Shown here: positions 1-8,145 of the stretch, piece after piece
Layout of the letters: each line of letters begins with the position of its first letter
How positions within the stretch are numbered: the first letter of the stretch is position 1
DNA from: an uncultured Mucilaginibacter sp.
GTDB taxonomy: Bacteria > Bacteroidota > Bacteroidia > Sphingobacteriales > Sphingobacteriaceae
DNA: 27,254 bases
Direction of reading: 5' to 3'
Assembly: GCF_946481715.1 (NCBI RefSeq)
Contig: NZ_CAMLOV010000064.1
Span: 1 to 27,254, forward strand
Notes under the pieces: generated by a model
What the model saw: the letters and a program-made list of their open reading frames with translations, nothing else
Database searches by the model: none
Told to the model about the DNA's origin: nothing
Position numbers and translations under genes: made by a program

Positions 1-899
1 ATATCAAACAGCTGCAAAGTAGTGTTGGTGCCAGCCCATAGTTTGCCCGCACCGTTTGGCATTAAAGTGTAAATTGGATTGTCGCCATTTAAGGTGTATT
101 TATCGCGCTCGTTAGCGTATACAGTAAAGGTTGAATCAGCATTCCATAAGTTTAAACCATTATAAGTGGCAAACCACAAGTTATGGCGCTCGTCTTCGGC
201 TATTGCTGTAATTATGTTGTCGCTAATGCCTTTCTTATCACTCTTGTTGTGTACAAAGCGGGTAAAGCCGCCGGTATTTTTGTTTAACAGGTTCAGCCCC
301 TTATCGGTTCCCACCCAAAGCCTGCCTTTGCTGTCTTCAAAAATAGTATAGATGGCAGAGCTGCTTAAACTGTTAGGCAGGTTGTTGTGGTAGTATCGTT
401 TAAAGCTGTTTGTTTTTTTATCATATAAGTTCAGCCCATTATCAGTGCCTACCCATAAATTATTTTTGCTGTCGGTGTAAACGTAGCTGATATTGTTGTT
501 GCTTATCGATGTATTGTTTTTTTCGTCGTGTTTATAGTTTATAAACCAATCGTAAGTACGGTTATACTTGCTTAGTCCGCCAATGCGTGTTGCCGCCCAT
601 ATATTCCCTTCGGCATCTTCGCAAATAGAGAGCACATTATTTGCCGGTAAACTTTTGCTGTTGTTACGTGTGTGCTTGTACGTGGTATAGTTATAGCCGT
701 CGTATTTATTTAGCCCATCCTGTGTGCCAAACCACATAAAGCCATACTTATCCTGGTAAATGCATTGTATCGAATTTTGCGAAATGGCATTCGCGCTGTA
801 AATATTAGTGAGTTTTTGTGCAATACCCTGTGCAGAAACGAATGCTTTCTGAGTAAGAAGAATAATTAATATTAAAAAAGAAAGACGTTTAATATGCAT
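1..899 (-). CDS. N-terminal part of a propeller sensor, probable hybrid two-component regulator (left end cut by window)
   Basis: The frame is open on the minus strand from ATG at 899-897 to the window edge (299 codons, no stop). The product begins MHIKRLSFLILIILLTQKAF followed by VSAQG, a Sec signal peptide. It then carries Reg_prop blades, each with an aromatic-Gly-Thr signature: WFGTQDGLNKYDGY near residues 52-65, followed by WAAT, WVGTDNGLNLYD, WVGTDKGLNLLN, WFATYNGLNLWN and WAGT. Such propellers form the periplasmic sensor of Bacteroidota HTCS proteins, which recognise glycan fragments, so a kinase, receiver and AraC module is expected beyond the left edge. It could instead be a simpler propeller-linked kinase or a diguanylate-cyclase type. 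It starts facing away from the PUL at 3487-19466, so it probably controls genes outside the window. The sensor assignment is firm; the full architecture is inferred. Confidence 0.85.
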   Translation of the reverse strand, partial: MHIKRLSFLILIILLTQKAFVSAQGIAQKLTNIYSANAISQNSIQCIYQDKYGFMWFGTQDGLNKYDGYNYTTYKHTRNNSKSLPANNVLSICEDAEGNIWAATRIGGLSKYNRTYDWFINYKHDEKNNTSISNNNISYVYTDSKNNLWVGTDNGLNLYDKKTNSFKRYYHNNLPNSLSSSAIYTIFEDSKGRLWVGTDKGLNLLNKNTGGFTRFVHNKSDKKGISDNIITAIAEDERHNLWFATYNGLNLWNADSTFTVYANERDKYTLNGDNPIYTLMPNGAGKLWAGTNTTLQLFD

Positions 900-931
900 T
901 CAGATAGCCGGGGTCAGTACGTTTTATACGC

Positions 932-951
932 AAACCTTTGTTTAAAGGTTT
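932..951. repeat. 8-4-8 inverted repeat upstream of the left sensor gene
   Basis: Perfect inverted repeat AAACCTTT-GTTT-AAAGGTTT, lying 33 to 52 bases upstream of the ATG at 899. The symmetry and position fit an operator for a dimeric regulator or a hairpin in the 5' leader. There is no run of T after it on the minus strand, so it is not a good terminator. Its role is inferred only. Confidence 0.5.
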
Positions 952-1417
952 AAATATGGGCATTTTAAAAGAATATTAATAATGCTTTTTATATACGCCA
1001 AAACTAAAGCAACAACCAATTGCTTTGCAGAAACAAAAAAACAACTTATGCAGGTATGTAGCGGCCGTGGCTTTACTAAACGGTTCGAAGTTAATAAAGG
1101 TTGAACTTGCTAAAGGTAAGGCTGGCAACCATCTATGCCGTTGTTTTAAATAAAAAGCCCGGGCCATCGCTGGACACCGAGCTTTCACTAACACCCCCCG
1201 GTATAAGATTTTATTTGCTTTTTAGATATATTTCTATGCGGTTTATTGGTATAAAGTGACGGTAATTTAGCAGCGTTTAAAATACTACATATGTAGTATT
1301 TTAAACGCTGTTAAAGCCGAATCCAGCGAAACGCTACACAGTAGGAATTTTTTATTGCACCTAAACTTTTGCTAATGAATTTGTTAAGCTTGGCGCTATA
1401 AATTCTTTTAAAAAAAG
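952..1417. other. Gene-poor intergenic stretch between sensor gene and tRNA-Pro
   Basis: I see no convincing gene here. A 72-codon minus-strand frame at 976-1194 has no recognisable features. On the minus strand a TAGTTTTG box (1006 down to 999) matches the Bacteroidota -7 consensus TAnnTTTG and could drive the left sensor gene, but no -33 TTG lies at the right spacing. The notable object is the palindrome at 1271-1310, listed separately. Confidence 0.4.
1271..1310. repeat. 40-bp perfect palindrome without spacer
   Basis: The left arm CAGCGTTTAAAATACTACAT (1271-1290) is followed directly by its exact reverse complement (1291-1310). Allowing one mismatch (1270/1311), pairing extends to 1266-1315. 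There is no loop sequence and no T-tract on either side, so it is not a standard intrinsic terminator. A two-fold binding site, a bidirectional transcription block or a mobile-element remnant are all possible. Confidence 0.85.
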
Positions 1418-1448
1418 TTTTGTAACTTGATTTAAAATCCTACTTTTG
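1418..1448 (+). promoter_or_regulatory. Bacteroidota-type promoter of tRNA-Pro
   Basis: TTTTG at 1418-1422 and TACTTTTG at 1441-1448 match the -33 (TTTG/TTG) and -7 (TAnnTTTG) consensus of the Bacteroidota primary sigma factor, with 18 bases between them. Transcription would begin near 1455, a few bases before the tRNA at 1464. Confidence 0.7.
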
Positions 1449-1463
1449 CAATCCCAATCGGAA

Positions 1464-1537
1464 CGGGATGTAGCGTAGCCCGGTATCGCGCCACATTTGG
1501 GATGTGGAGGCCGCAGGTTCGAATCCTGCCATCCCGA
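1464..1537 (+). tRNA. tRNA-Pro (anticodon TGG)
   Basis: A complete cloverleaf can be drawn: acceptor CGGGATG (1464-1470) pairs with CATCCCG (1530-1536) with discriminator A1537. The anticodon stem is CCACA/TGTGG around loop TTTGGGA, giving anticodon TGG (proline). The T-arm is GCAGG-TTCGAAT-CCTGC. C1:G72 with A73 is the usual bacterial tRNA-Pro identity pattern. The 3' CCA is not encoded (the genome has CAA), so it is added after transcription. The gene has its own promoter upstream and a strong hairpin terminator downstream, so it is probably monocistronic. Confidence 0.97.
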
Positions 1538-1561
1538 CAAAAAGCGATACCATGAAGTATC

Positions 1562-1598
1562 AAAACCCTGTAAATGTCTCATTTACAGGGTTTTTTGT
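1562..1598 (+). terminator. Intrinsic terminator of tRNA-Pro
   Basis: A 15-bp perfect stem (AAAACCCTGTAAATG, 1562-1576, with its complement at 1580-1594) closes on the 3-base loop TCT and runs into a T-tract. It starts 25 bases after the tRNA. The A-rich left foot also makes it usable from the opposite strand. Confidence 0.92.
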
Positions 1599-1651
1599 TT
1601 TATTCAAGTCCTTTTCAGTACATACTATTCCTTGCTTTATGCGAACAAAAA

Positions 1652-1685
1652 GGTGAACAAAATCCATTTTTTAGATTTGTTCACC
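1652..1685. repeat. Inverted repeat between tRNA-Pro and integrase stub
   Basis: GGTGAACAAA (1652-1661) and TTTGTTCACC (1676-1685) are perfect 10-bp arms around 14 bases. With one bulged A the pairing continues inward by two or three more bases. It lies 115-150 bases past the tRNA, between it and the integrase-like stub. An old recombination or arm site of an integrative element is possible; so is a hairpin with no function. Confidence 0.45.
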
Positions 1686-1836
1686 AGGAATGGTCTAATC
1701 TGTTGAGCCCATATAATTGCATTATTTAAAATTAGACTAAAAAGGACGCATTTGGATCATTTTTGTTTTCCGGTGGATGAATAGTTTTGGTTATAACAAT
1801 TCAAAACATTTTTTTAATCACTTAAAACTCAGCAAA

Positions 1837-1956
1837 ATGAGAACAAAAAACACCCTCGGAGTACACTTTATATTCCGGGGAATCCGAGAAAATTCTGATT
1901 ATCAGATATTTGAATTCGCATCGTCGTCAACAGCAGCCGGTCTGAGGTTTCTTTGA
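1837..1956 (+). pseudogene. Integrase-like N-terminal stub (tyrosine recombinase family, decayed)
   Basis: A 39-codon frame starts MRTKNTLGVHFIFR. From general family knowledge, Bacteroidota tyrosine integrases of mobile elements often start with a closely similar M-[RK]-T-[NK]-x-T-[FL]-G-V-H-F-I-I-R stretch, the first strand of the SAM-like arm-DNA-binding domain. After about residue 15 the similarity ends, and TGA stops the frame at 1954-1956. Catalytic R..HxxR..Y residues are absent. The position about 300 bases from a tRNA gene is the classic place for an integrase. The match is short, so a chance resemblance cannot be excluded without a search. Confidence 0.45.
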
Positions 1957-1965
1957 AAAGAACCC

Positions 1966-2196
1966 TCAATCCTGACGATTGGAACGATGCAAAGGGATTT
2001 GCCAAACCGAAGGATGAGAACCTTCGCCAGCTAAACAGTTGGCGACCGCAGGTAAACTTGATTTAGCCCCAGGCCGGATCTTGAGGGCTGCGGATATTTT
2101 TGTTTGGTAATAGAGGTAGCCAATGTAAGCATACCAGGCCGTGGTGAGCAGGAGTAGGGCAGTTAGGTATTGCTGCCAGGAAATATGATTTAGCAT
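1966..2196 (-). pseudogene. Small single-TM protein resembling conjugation-cluster proteins, probable remnant
   Basis: The minus-strand frame from ATG at 2196 encodes 76 residues beginning MLNHISWQQYLTALLLLTTA, then WYAYIGYLYYQTKI. This N-terminus, with one membrane segment (about residues 9-30) and a Tyr-rich exit, resembles the short membrane proteins encoded in transfer (tra) clusters of Bacteroidota conjugative elements. The rest (SAALKIRPGAKSSLPAV and onward, ending SNRQD) is not recognisable and may be frameshifted. The frame is open further upstream to 2310, but that extension looks noncoding. With the integrase stub on the opposite strand at 1837-1956 it suggests leftovers of an integrative conjugative element. 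It could also be an unrelated small membrane protein. Confidence 0.4.
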
Positions 2197-2597
2197 ACTC
2201 ATTTGTTTTACCTGTCGGCCCCATGCCGGCGGCAAAACAAAAGTCGGGGGACCTTTAACCAAAAGTTGACAACCTGTGCAGGATGGTAGATGATCTCCGG
2301 AATGGTGCATCCATATAGACTATCGAAGGTCATTTAAACAAAACAGCAGGTGGAATTATATGACGCCGGCTTGGGGCATTGCCATACCTAATAAAAAACG
2401 GCACCAAACTGCAACAAGAGTGCTGATGGATAAACTACGATATAATTTTTGGTGATGTTACCGGCTTAATTCAATTAATAGTTTAATAGTTTTCACATAT
2501 AGTCTATATAATGTGATGCAACTAATTTGTTACAGAAGTTGGTGCTTTTTTACCAAGTAGCTTGAATGTAAAATAACTAATCTACAATTAGTTACAA

Positions 2598-2605
2598 TAT
2601 ATTTG
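2598..2605 (+). promoter_or_regulatory. Candidate -7 promoter box
   Basis: TATATTTG fits the TAnnTTTG consensus exactly. No TTG lies at the usual 19-20 base spacing upstream, so the promoter call is tentative. It would begin a transcript near 2612, ending at the terminator at 2655-2696. Confidence 0.35.
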
Positions 2606-2611
2606 TGCTTC

Positions 2612-2692
2612 TATTACTGGTGGCGCTTGCCACTATTGTGATAAGGTTTAGGTTAAAGCCCCCAAAGAGCAAGTCAAAGGGGGCTTTGTTTT
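2612..2692 (+). ncRNA. Candidate small noncoding RNA (about 80 nt)
   Basis: Between a TATATTTG box and an intrinsic terminator lie about 80 bases with no open frame of note. They contain a compact hairpin, TGGTGGC-GCTT-GCCACTA (2618-2635, including one G-T pair), followed by the terminator stem. Promoter box, structured body and terminator with no gene in between is the usual layout of a bacterial sRNA. No known family is recognised. It could also be the tail of a lost gene. Confidence 0.35.
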
Positions 2693-2696
2693 TCCT
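2655..2696 (+). terminator. Intrinsic terminator
   Basis: AAAGCCCCC (2655-2663) pairs with GGGGGCTTT (2679-2687) around a 15-base loop, followed by GTTTTTCCTTTT. This is a strong GC-rich stem with a T-rich tail. No protein gene ends just before it, which is why a small RNA is suggested. Confidence 0.8.
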
Positions 2697-3396
2697 TTTA
2701 AATTTTCTCGGCAGTACTTAGCAAAAGTAAAAAGCCTCAAAGATATACGGCTTGCCCGGCCCCACCCTTTGCCCTGCGAGGAGTTGCCACATAAAACCCC
2801 AGCTAGTCCGCACAGAACGCCTTTTATTCCTTTCCCCTGTGCAGGAAAGCCGCGCCGTCGGAAAAGGTTTCTATTTTCTCTTTTTGTTTTTTGGAATAGT
2901 TGCCCTTGATAGCTGCTTTACACTGGATAAACCAAAAACTACCTACACTACTAAATGCAGCGGTGTCAACATATACCCTGCCGATAAGATCCAGCTAAGT
3001 TAAAATGCTTTAGCTGAAACGAGTCGAACTAACTTCATACGCTACTTATTTTAAATAATGCAGTAAATTTCAGCTGCACTTATTCATTGAATTTTAACCA
3101 TAGTAGTTTACTTACGTCAAATTCAATAAAAGAACCCGTTTTCAAAGGATTTGCCGAAAAATATTGGATAGCTAATTAAACGCCTGCACTTTTTAAAGAA
3201 AAAGGGTAGTCGCAATTTTGTACCTTCCATCCAAGTTTTTTTTAACCCATATAAAGCAAGAAAATTTTAAAAAAAAACTAGTTTAAATTCCGTTAACGTT
3301 TCTGAACGTTCCGGTCGGGTTACAGAGTTTTTGTTAAAAGTTAAAAGGATTGGACTACGAAGGAGTGAGAGTGACGCTTAAACAAGCCAAATTAGT
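2697..3396. other. Intergenic region upstream of the HTCS gene
   Basis: No convincing gene is seen. An 83-codon plus-strand frame (2752-3003) has no recognisable domain, and its first third is more GC-rich than its surroundings, which suggests degenerate or inserted sequence. An inverted repeat ATTGAATTT/AAATTCAAT (3086-3094 and 3119-3127) sits in an AT-rich part. The stretch after 3180 is probably promoter and leader DNA for the HTCS gene. Confidence 0.4.
3086..3127. repeat. 9-bp inverted repeat, spacer 24
   Basis: ATTGAATTT (3086-3094) and AAATTCAAT (3119-3127) are exact complements separated by 24 bases, about 360 bases before the HTCS start. The arms are AT-rich, so chance is a fair explanation. 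Confidence 0.35.
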
Positions 3397-3404
3397 TATC
3401 TTTG
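3397..3404 (+). promoter_or_regulatory. Candidate -7 box for the HTCS gene
   Basis: TATCTTTG matches TAnnTTTG exactly and would give a leader of about 75 bases before the ATG at 3487. A -33 TTG at the usual spacing is missing, so activity may be weak or need an activator. Tentative. Confidence 0.35.
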
Positions 3405-3486
3405 ATTGCCAATTATATTACTAACCGGCCGCAGGCTGCTTTGATATTTCCGCCGCGCCGGCTATAACAGTGTTTAACTACAAAAA

Positions 3487-6400
3487 ATGGTGATGAAGAA
3501 ACGTGCTGGTTGCTTGTTTTTTTTAGTGTTGTTTATCACCGCGCGGCTTTATGCCCAAAATAACGAGTTCCAATTCTCTAAGCTTGATATTACCAACGGG
3601 CTTTCGCATAACCAGGTAAATTGTGTTTTTAAGGATAGCAAGGGCTTTATGTGGTTTGGCACTTTATCGGGCCTAAATAAATACGATGGCTATAGGTTTA
3701 AAGTATTTAAGCACATCACCGGCGATACCACCAGCCTTAACGACGACTTTATATTAACCATTTCAGAAGGCCCCGAAGGGAAGCTTTGGATAGAAACCCG
3801 TAACGGTTATAATATTTACGACCCGCAGACAGAGCGTTTTAGCCATGACGCGGGCGGCTTTCTAAGGTCGATAGGTATTCCCTCGCAAAACCTTACCGCG
3901 GTAAAAAAGGACAGGAAGGGTAATTTTTGGTTCCTCAATTCGGTCACCGGTGTGTATAAATACACGTCCGTTACTAAAGCAACCACACATATTAGCAATA
4001 AACCGGGCGATCGGCAGTCGATATACAGCAACACCGTATCTGATTTAGCCACGGATAATAAAGGCAACATTTGGCTGGTATATAATAAAGGCATTTTAGA
4101 AAGGGTAAACCCTATAACTTATAAAGTTAATTACCGAAAAACCCTGGCTGGGATCAGCGCTAACCTAAGCAGCAGTTACCGCGTTTTTATTGATAACCAG
4201 GATGATATATGGGCATATGTACCCAATTACTCGTTGGGTGTTTATTACCTCAACAGTGGGCTTAACTCATTCAGGCATGTAGATAAAGATACCGGGCATG
4301 GCGGGTTAAATACCAATGTAGTTACCAGCCTTATACAGGACGATAAAAACCGTATATGGATAGCAACCGACCACGGTGGCGTTAATATACTAAACAAACT
4401 GGATTTCAGGCTCAAATACCTGCTAAACCGGGAAGATGACAACAAAACGGTTGGCCAAAACAGCATTATCTTGCTGTACAGGGATAACACCGGCATTATA
4501 TGGGCAGGTACTTACAAGCGGGGCGTAAGCTACTACCACGAAAGTATCATCAAGTTTCCGCTGTACACGCATCACCTTTCAGACCCGGCCAGTTTAAGCT
4601 TTAGCGATGTAAACAAATTTATTGAAGATAAATATGGCAATCTTTGGCTGGGCACCAATGGCGGCGGTTTGGTTTATTTTAACCGTAAAAACGGCAGCTT
4701 TAAAAAATACATGCACGATGCAGCCAACATCAACAGCCTTACCAACAATATAATTGTAAGCATGTACCTGGATCATGAGCAGAAACTTTGGATAGGAACG
4801 TACTTTGGCGGGCTGGATGTGTTCGATGGCAAAAACTTTAAGCATTACCGCCATAATGATGCCGATTCCACCACTATTTCCGAAGACCGCATATGGTCGA
4901 TAATTGAGGATAGCGACCAAAATATGTGGGTTGGCACACTCGCCGGCGGCTTAAACCTATTTAATCGTAAAACCGGCAAGTTCTCGCATTTCATACCGAC
5001 CCCGGGCAGCAGTAACTCTATCCATTCTAACTACATAACCTCGCTTATGGAGGATAAGCGGAAGAACCTTTGGATTGTGACTGCATTTGGCGTGGATGTT
5101 TTAAACCGTAAAACGGGGCAGTTTTCGCACTATATCCATGATGATAAAGACCCGCATAGCGTTGCCAACAATAACACCAACAATATTTTGGAAGATAGCC
5201 GCGGGTTGATATGGGTGAGTTCGCGTGGGGGGATAAGCATATTCGACCCTGAAAAAGGCAGCTTTACTAACCTTACGCATAAAGAAGGACTACCCGATAA
5301 TACGGTTATTGATATACGGGAGGATAATAGCCGCCACATTTGGGCAAGCACCCAAAATGGGCTATCCAGCATCACCATAAACGATAAAGCGTTGCCCCGT
5401 AAATTCAGTTTTGTTAATTATAATGAAAAGGACGGGTTGCAGGGCCGGGAGTTTACGCCGCATTCATCATACAAAACCCGCAGCGGCGAACTCATATTTG
5501 GAGGCGGTAATGGCTTTAATATTTTTAACCCGGCGGATTTGCATTCGAGCAGGCATGTACCCGAATTGGCACTAACCGATTTGCAGGTTTTTAACAAAAG
5601 TGTATCCGTTGGCGAAAAGATCTACGGTGACGTTATCCTGCCTAAAGCCATCAGTTATATGAAAAGCATCGAGTTGAAATATAACGAGAATGTTTTTTCG
5701 ATAGAATTTGCCGCTCTCAATTATTTCGATCCGGATAAAGTTAAATTTGAGTACATGATGCAGGGATTCGACAGAAACTGGATCGCGGCTGATAACCTTA
5801 GCCGGAAGGCACCCTACACCAACTTAGATGCAGGCGATTATACCTTTAAAGTACGCGCATCAAACACCGGTTTTTGGAACAGCAAAGAGTTGACCTTGCA
5901 TGTAACCATATTGCCCCCTTGGTGGAAAACCAGCATTGCATACATTCTTTATGCCCTTGCTTTTATAAGCGCTTTATTTTACATCCGGAGGGAGGGTATA
6001 AAAAAACTGCGCACCAAGTTCCTGCTGGAGAAAGAACGGGAAGAAACACAACGGCTGCACGAACTCGACCTGATGAAGATCAAATTCTTTACCAACGTAA
6101 GCCATGAGTTTCGTACGCCGCTATCGCTGATCATGGCGCCGGTAGATAAGATTGTAAAGCAGGTGAAAGACCCCGATGTGAAAAATCAGCTTTTACTGGT
6201 TAACCGCAATGCCAAGCGCTTACTTAACCTTGTGAATCAGTTGCTCGATTTCCGTAAAATGGAGTACCAGGAACTGAAGCTGCACAAACGCACGGGGGAC
6301 ATTGTAAGTTTCATCCGCGAACTATCGTACTCTTTTACCGATGTAGCCGAGCAAAAAGGGATAGATTTTGTGTTTGATACTGAGGTGGAGGAGTTTTATA

Positions 6401-7635
6401 CAAGTTTTGACCATGACAAGATAGAACGCATCCTTTTTAATCTGCTATCTAATGCCTATAAATTTACTCATGCAGGCGGGCAGGTAAGCGTACTTTTAAA
6501 CTTGAGAAATACTGGTGATGACGCTGACACACAGCTTGAGATAAAAATTATTGATACAGGTATTGGCATAGGAAACGATAAAATAGGAAAGATATTCCAG
6601 CCTTTCTTTCAGAGCGATATACCGGGCAGTATGCTTAACCAGGGTAGCGGCATAGGATTATCTATCACCAAAGAATTTGTAAGGCTGCACCAGGGCGAAA
6701 TTGTTGTAGAAAGCGAACCTAACCAGGGCAGCTGCTTTACCGTGTTATTGCCATTGCAGCGGTTGGATAAAAAAGTATTTACAGATGCCCCCGTATTGCT
6801 TCCGCACATGAGGGATGAACCTGTTGATTTAGCAGAGAAAAAAGATAAGCGGACTAAAGATAACCGCGATACCAAAAAACCTACTGTTTTGCTGGTAGAG
6901 GATAATGACGACTTCCGCTTTTACCTCAAAGACAACCTCAAAGATTTTTTTGATATCCTGGAGGCTGATAATGGTAAAAAGGGCTGGCAAAAGGCCCTTG
7001 CGCAACACCCCAACCTGGTGGTAAGCGATATAACCATGCCCGAGATGAACGGTATTGACCTATGCCTCAAAATAAAGGGCGATAAACGTACCTCGCACAT
7101 ACCGGTTATTTTACTGACAGCAATAGCCGGAGAAGAGCAGCAGCTAAAAGGCCTTGAGACAGGTGCGAGCGATTACATGACCAAGCCCTTCAATTTCGAG
7201 ATACTGGTATCCAAAATAAGGAATATCCTTAGCCAGCAGGAATACATGCGTAAAACGTATCAAAAACAGGTAGATGCCAGCCCAACAGAGATGCAGGTAG
7301 AATCGCCTGATGAGTTATTCATCAAAAAAGTGCTGATATTGATTGATAATAATATCGCTAACCCTAATTTTTCGGTAGAGGAGCTTAGCAACGAGATGTT
7401 TGTGAGCCGCTATACGCTTTATAAAAAGATATTGCAGATGACCGGCAAAACGCCCAACGAACTGGTACGCCAGATGCGCCTGAAAAGGGCAGCGCAACTG
7501 TTGGAAACCGGGCACCTCACCATCTCCCAAATTTGCCATAAAGTAGGTTTCAAGAGCCAGAAATATTTTGTGAGGACTTTTAAGGCCGAATTTAATAGTA
7601 TCCCCTCAAGGTATGCAGAAAACTTTACCGAATAG
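3487..7635 (+). CDS. Hybrid two-component system sensor/regulator (HTCS) of the PUL
   Basis: A single 1382-residue protein combines all parts of a two-component system, the usual size for an HTCS. A Sec signal (through LYAQN, about residue 24) is followed by a long periplasmic sensor of Reg_prop blades with motifs such as WFGT, WIAT, WLGT and WIGT (about 40-700). Next come a Y_Y_Y domain (about 745-805), one membrane segment (about 816-835), and a HisKA box NVSHEFRTPL with phospho-accepting His873. The ATPase domain has N985/N989, D1023-TGIG and G1053-SGIGL. The receiver has acidic E1138/D1139, phospho-acceptor D1181 and K1233, and an AraC-type HTH pair follows (about 1275-1380). All key residues are present, so it should be active. 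HTCS proteins bind an oligosaccharide and activate the neighbouring PUL, here the genes from 8146. In-frame ATG at 3493 is an alternative start. Confidence 0.97.
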   Translation: MVMKKRAGCLFFLVLFITARLYAQNNEFQFSKLDITNGLSHNQVNCVFKDSKGFMWFGTLSGLNKYDGYRFKVFKHITGDTTSLNDDFILTISEGPEGKLWIETRNGYNIYDPQTERFSHDAGGFLRSIGIPSQNLTAVKKDRKGNFWFLNSVTGVYKYTSVTKATTHISNKPGDRQSIYSNTVSDLATDNKGNIWLVYNKGILERVNPITYKVNYRKTLAGISANLSSSYRVFIDNQDDIWAYVPNYSLGVYYLNSGLNSFRHVDKDTGHGGLNTNVVTSLIQDDKNRIWIATDHGGVNILNKLDFRLKYLLNREDDNKTVGQNSIILLYRDNTGIIWAGTYKRGVSYYHESIIKFPLYTHHLSDPASLSFSDVNKFIEDKYGNLWLGTNGGGLVYFNRKNGSFKKYMHDAANINSLTNNIIVSMYLDHEQKLWIGTYFGGLDVFDGKNFKHYRHNDADSTTISEDRIWSIIEDSDQNMWVGTLAGGLNLFNRKTGKFSHFIPTPGSSNSIHSNYITSLMEDKRKNLWIVTAFGVDVLNRKTGQFSHYIHDDKDPHSVANNNTNNILEDSRGLIWVSSRGGISIFDPEKGSFTNLTHKEGLPDNTVIDIREDNSRHIWASTQNGLSSITINDKALPRKFSFVNYNEKDGLQGREFTPHSSYKTRSGELIFGGGNGFNIFNPADLHSSRHVPELALTDLQVFNKSVSVGEKIYGDVILPKAISYMKSIELKYNENVFSIEFAALNYFDPDKVKFEYMMQGFDRNWIAADNLSRKAPYTNLDAGDYTFKVRASNTGFWNSKELTLHVTILPPWWKTSIAYILYALAFISALFYIRREGIKKLRTKFLLEKEREETQRLHELDLMKIKFFTNVSHEFRTPLSLIMAPVDKIVKQVKDPDVKNQLLLVNRNAKRLLNLVNQLLDFRKMEYQELKLHKRTGDIVSFIRELSYSFTDVAEQKGIDFVFDTEVEEFYTSFDHDKIERILFNLLSNAYKFTHAGGQVSVLLNLRNTGDDADTQLEIKIIDTGIGIGNDKIGKIFQPFFQSDIPGSMLNQGSGIGLSITKEFVRLHQGEIVVESEPNQGSCFTVLLPLQRLDKKVFTDAPVLLPHMRDEPVDLAEKKDKRTKDNRDTKKPTVLLVEDNDDFRFYLKDNLKDFFDILEADNGKKGWQKALAQHPNLVVSDITMPEMNGIDLCLKIKGDKRTSHIPVILLTAIAGEEQQLKGLETGASDYMTKPFNFEILVSKIRNILSQQEYMRKTYQKQVDASPTEMQVESPDELFIKKVLILIDNNIANPNFSVEELSNEMFVSRYTLYKKILQMTGKTPNELVRQMRLKRAAQLLETGHLTISQICHKVGFKSQKYFVRTFKAEFNSIPSRYAENFTE

Positions 7636-8145
7636 TAGAAGACACCCCATCGCTTCCAGTTTCGATAATGCACATTCCGATAGGCCTTGCCCTGATATAG
7701 GCTTGGTTGTAGAAATCTCACCTTCAATCACCACGTTTACCGCTTTGGCCGTGTAATTATCTAAGCGTTTATGGCGTGTTATGTAGGCCTCTCGGGTACA
7801 CATTTGTAACTATCTGCCTCAAAAATCCCCGCTCATAAATATTAATTAGTTTATTATCAGCTATTTATATCGGGTTGACATTTGTGACCCTATTTATCCA
7901 CAACGGGCTTCGTAATACCCTATAATTTCATCCCCAGCAGAACAATACCGTTAGCACCAATTATCCTAACCGGTATTTTATAAACCGAGCGTACCACTTT
8001 TTTAAATTTTTATCATGCCAGGCCACCTGTGATTTTTTGCTGGCCTGTGTTACCCGGCGGCGGCAATGTGCTTAACCCGCTATGTTTTTTAATATGCGTG
8101 CAAACCAATTAATCAAAATAAACCAATAACAATTAACAATTCATT
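7636..8145. other. Intergenic control region between HTCS and susC
   Basis: These 510 bases separate the regulator from the transporter operon and should contain the HTCS-controlled promoter. I find no exact TAnnTTTG box, which is common for promoters that depend on an activator. An inverted repeat lies at 8019-8047. The segment 7636-7803 has minus-strand frames of low quality (65 codons from 7803) that I cannot tie to any family. No terminator hairpin is obvious directly after the HTCS stop. Confidence 0.45.
8019..8047. repeat. Inverted repeat in the susC leader
   Basis: CAGGCCA (8019-8025) and TGGCCTG (8041-8047) form a 7-bp GC-rich stem with a 15-base T-rich loop, about 100 bases before the susC start. 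It could be a regulator site or a leader hairpin. No T-tract follows, so it is not a classic terminator. Confidence 0.4.

Noticed and set aside
976..1194. 72-codon minus-strand frame
   Set aside because: Composition is not protein-like, no domain or signal is visible, and there is no neighbouring operon context.
2752..3003. 83-codon plus-strand frame with a hydrophobic middle
   Set aside because: No recognisable family, odd Pro/Cys-rich start, and no partner genes. It looks like chance reading through degenerate DNA.
1520..3400. Direct repeat of the tRNA-Pro 3' end as a second attachment site
   Set aside because: I looked for a copy of GGTTCGAATCCTGC downstream and saw none within the window, so no att pair can be claimed.
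7606..7803. Minus-strand frames after the HTCS gene (65 codons from 7803, and another frame with RNVHYRNWKRWGVFYY)
   Set aside because: The two frames overlap and also run into the HTCS gene antisense. I cannot link either to a family, so a broken gene is possible but not supported.
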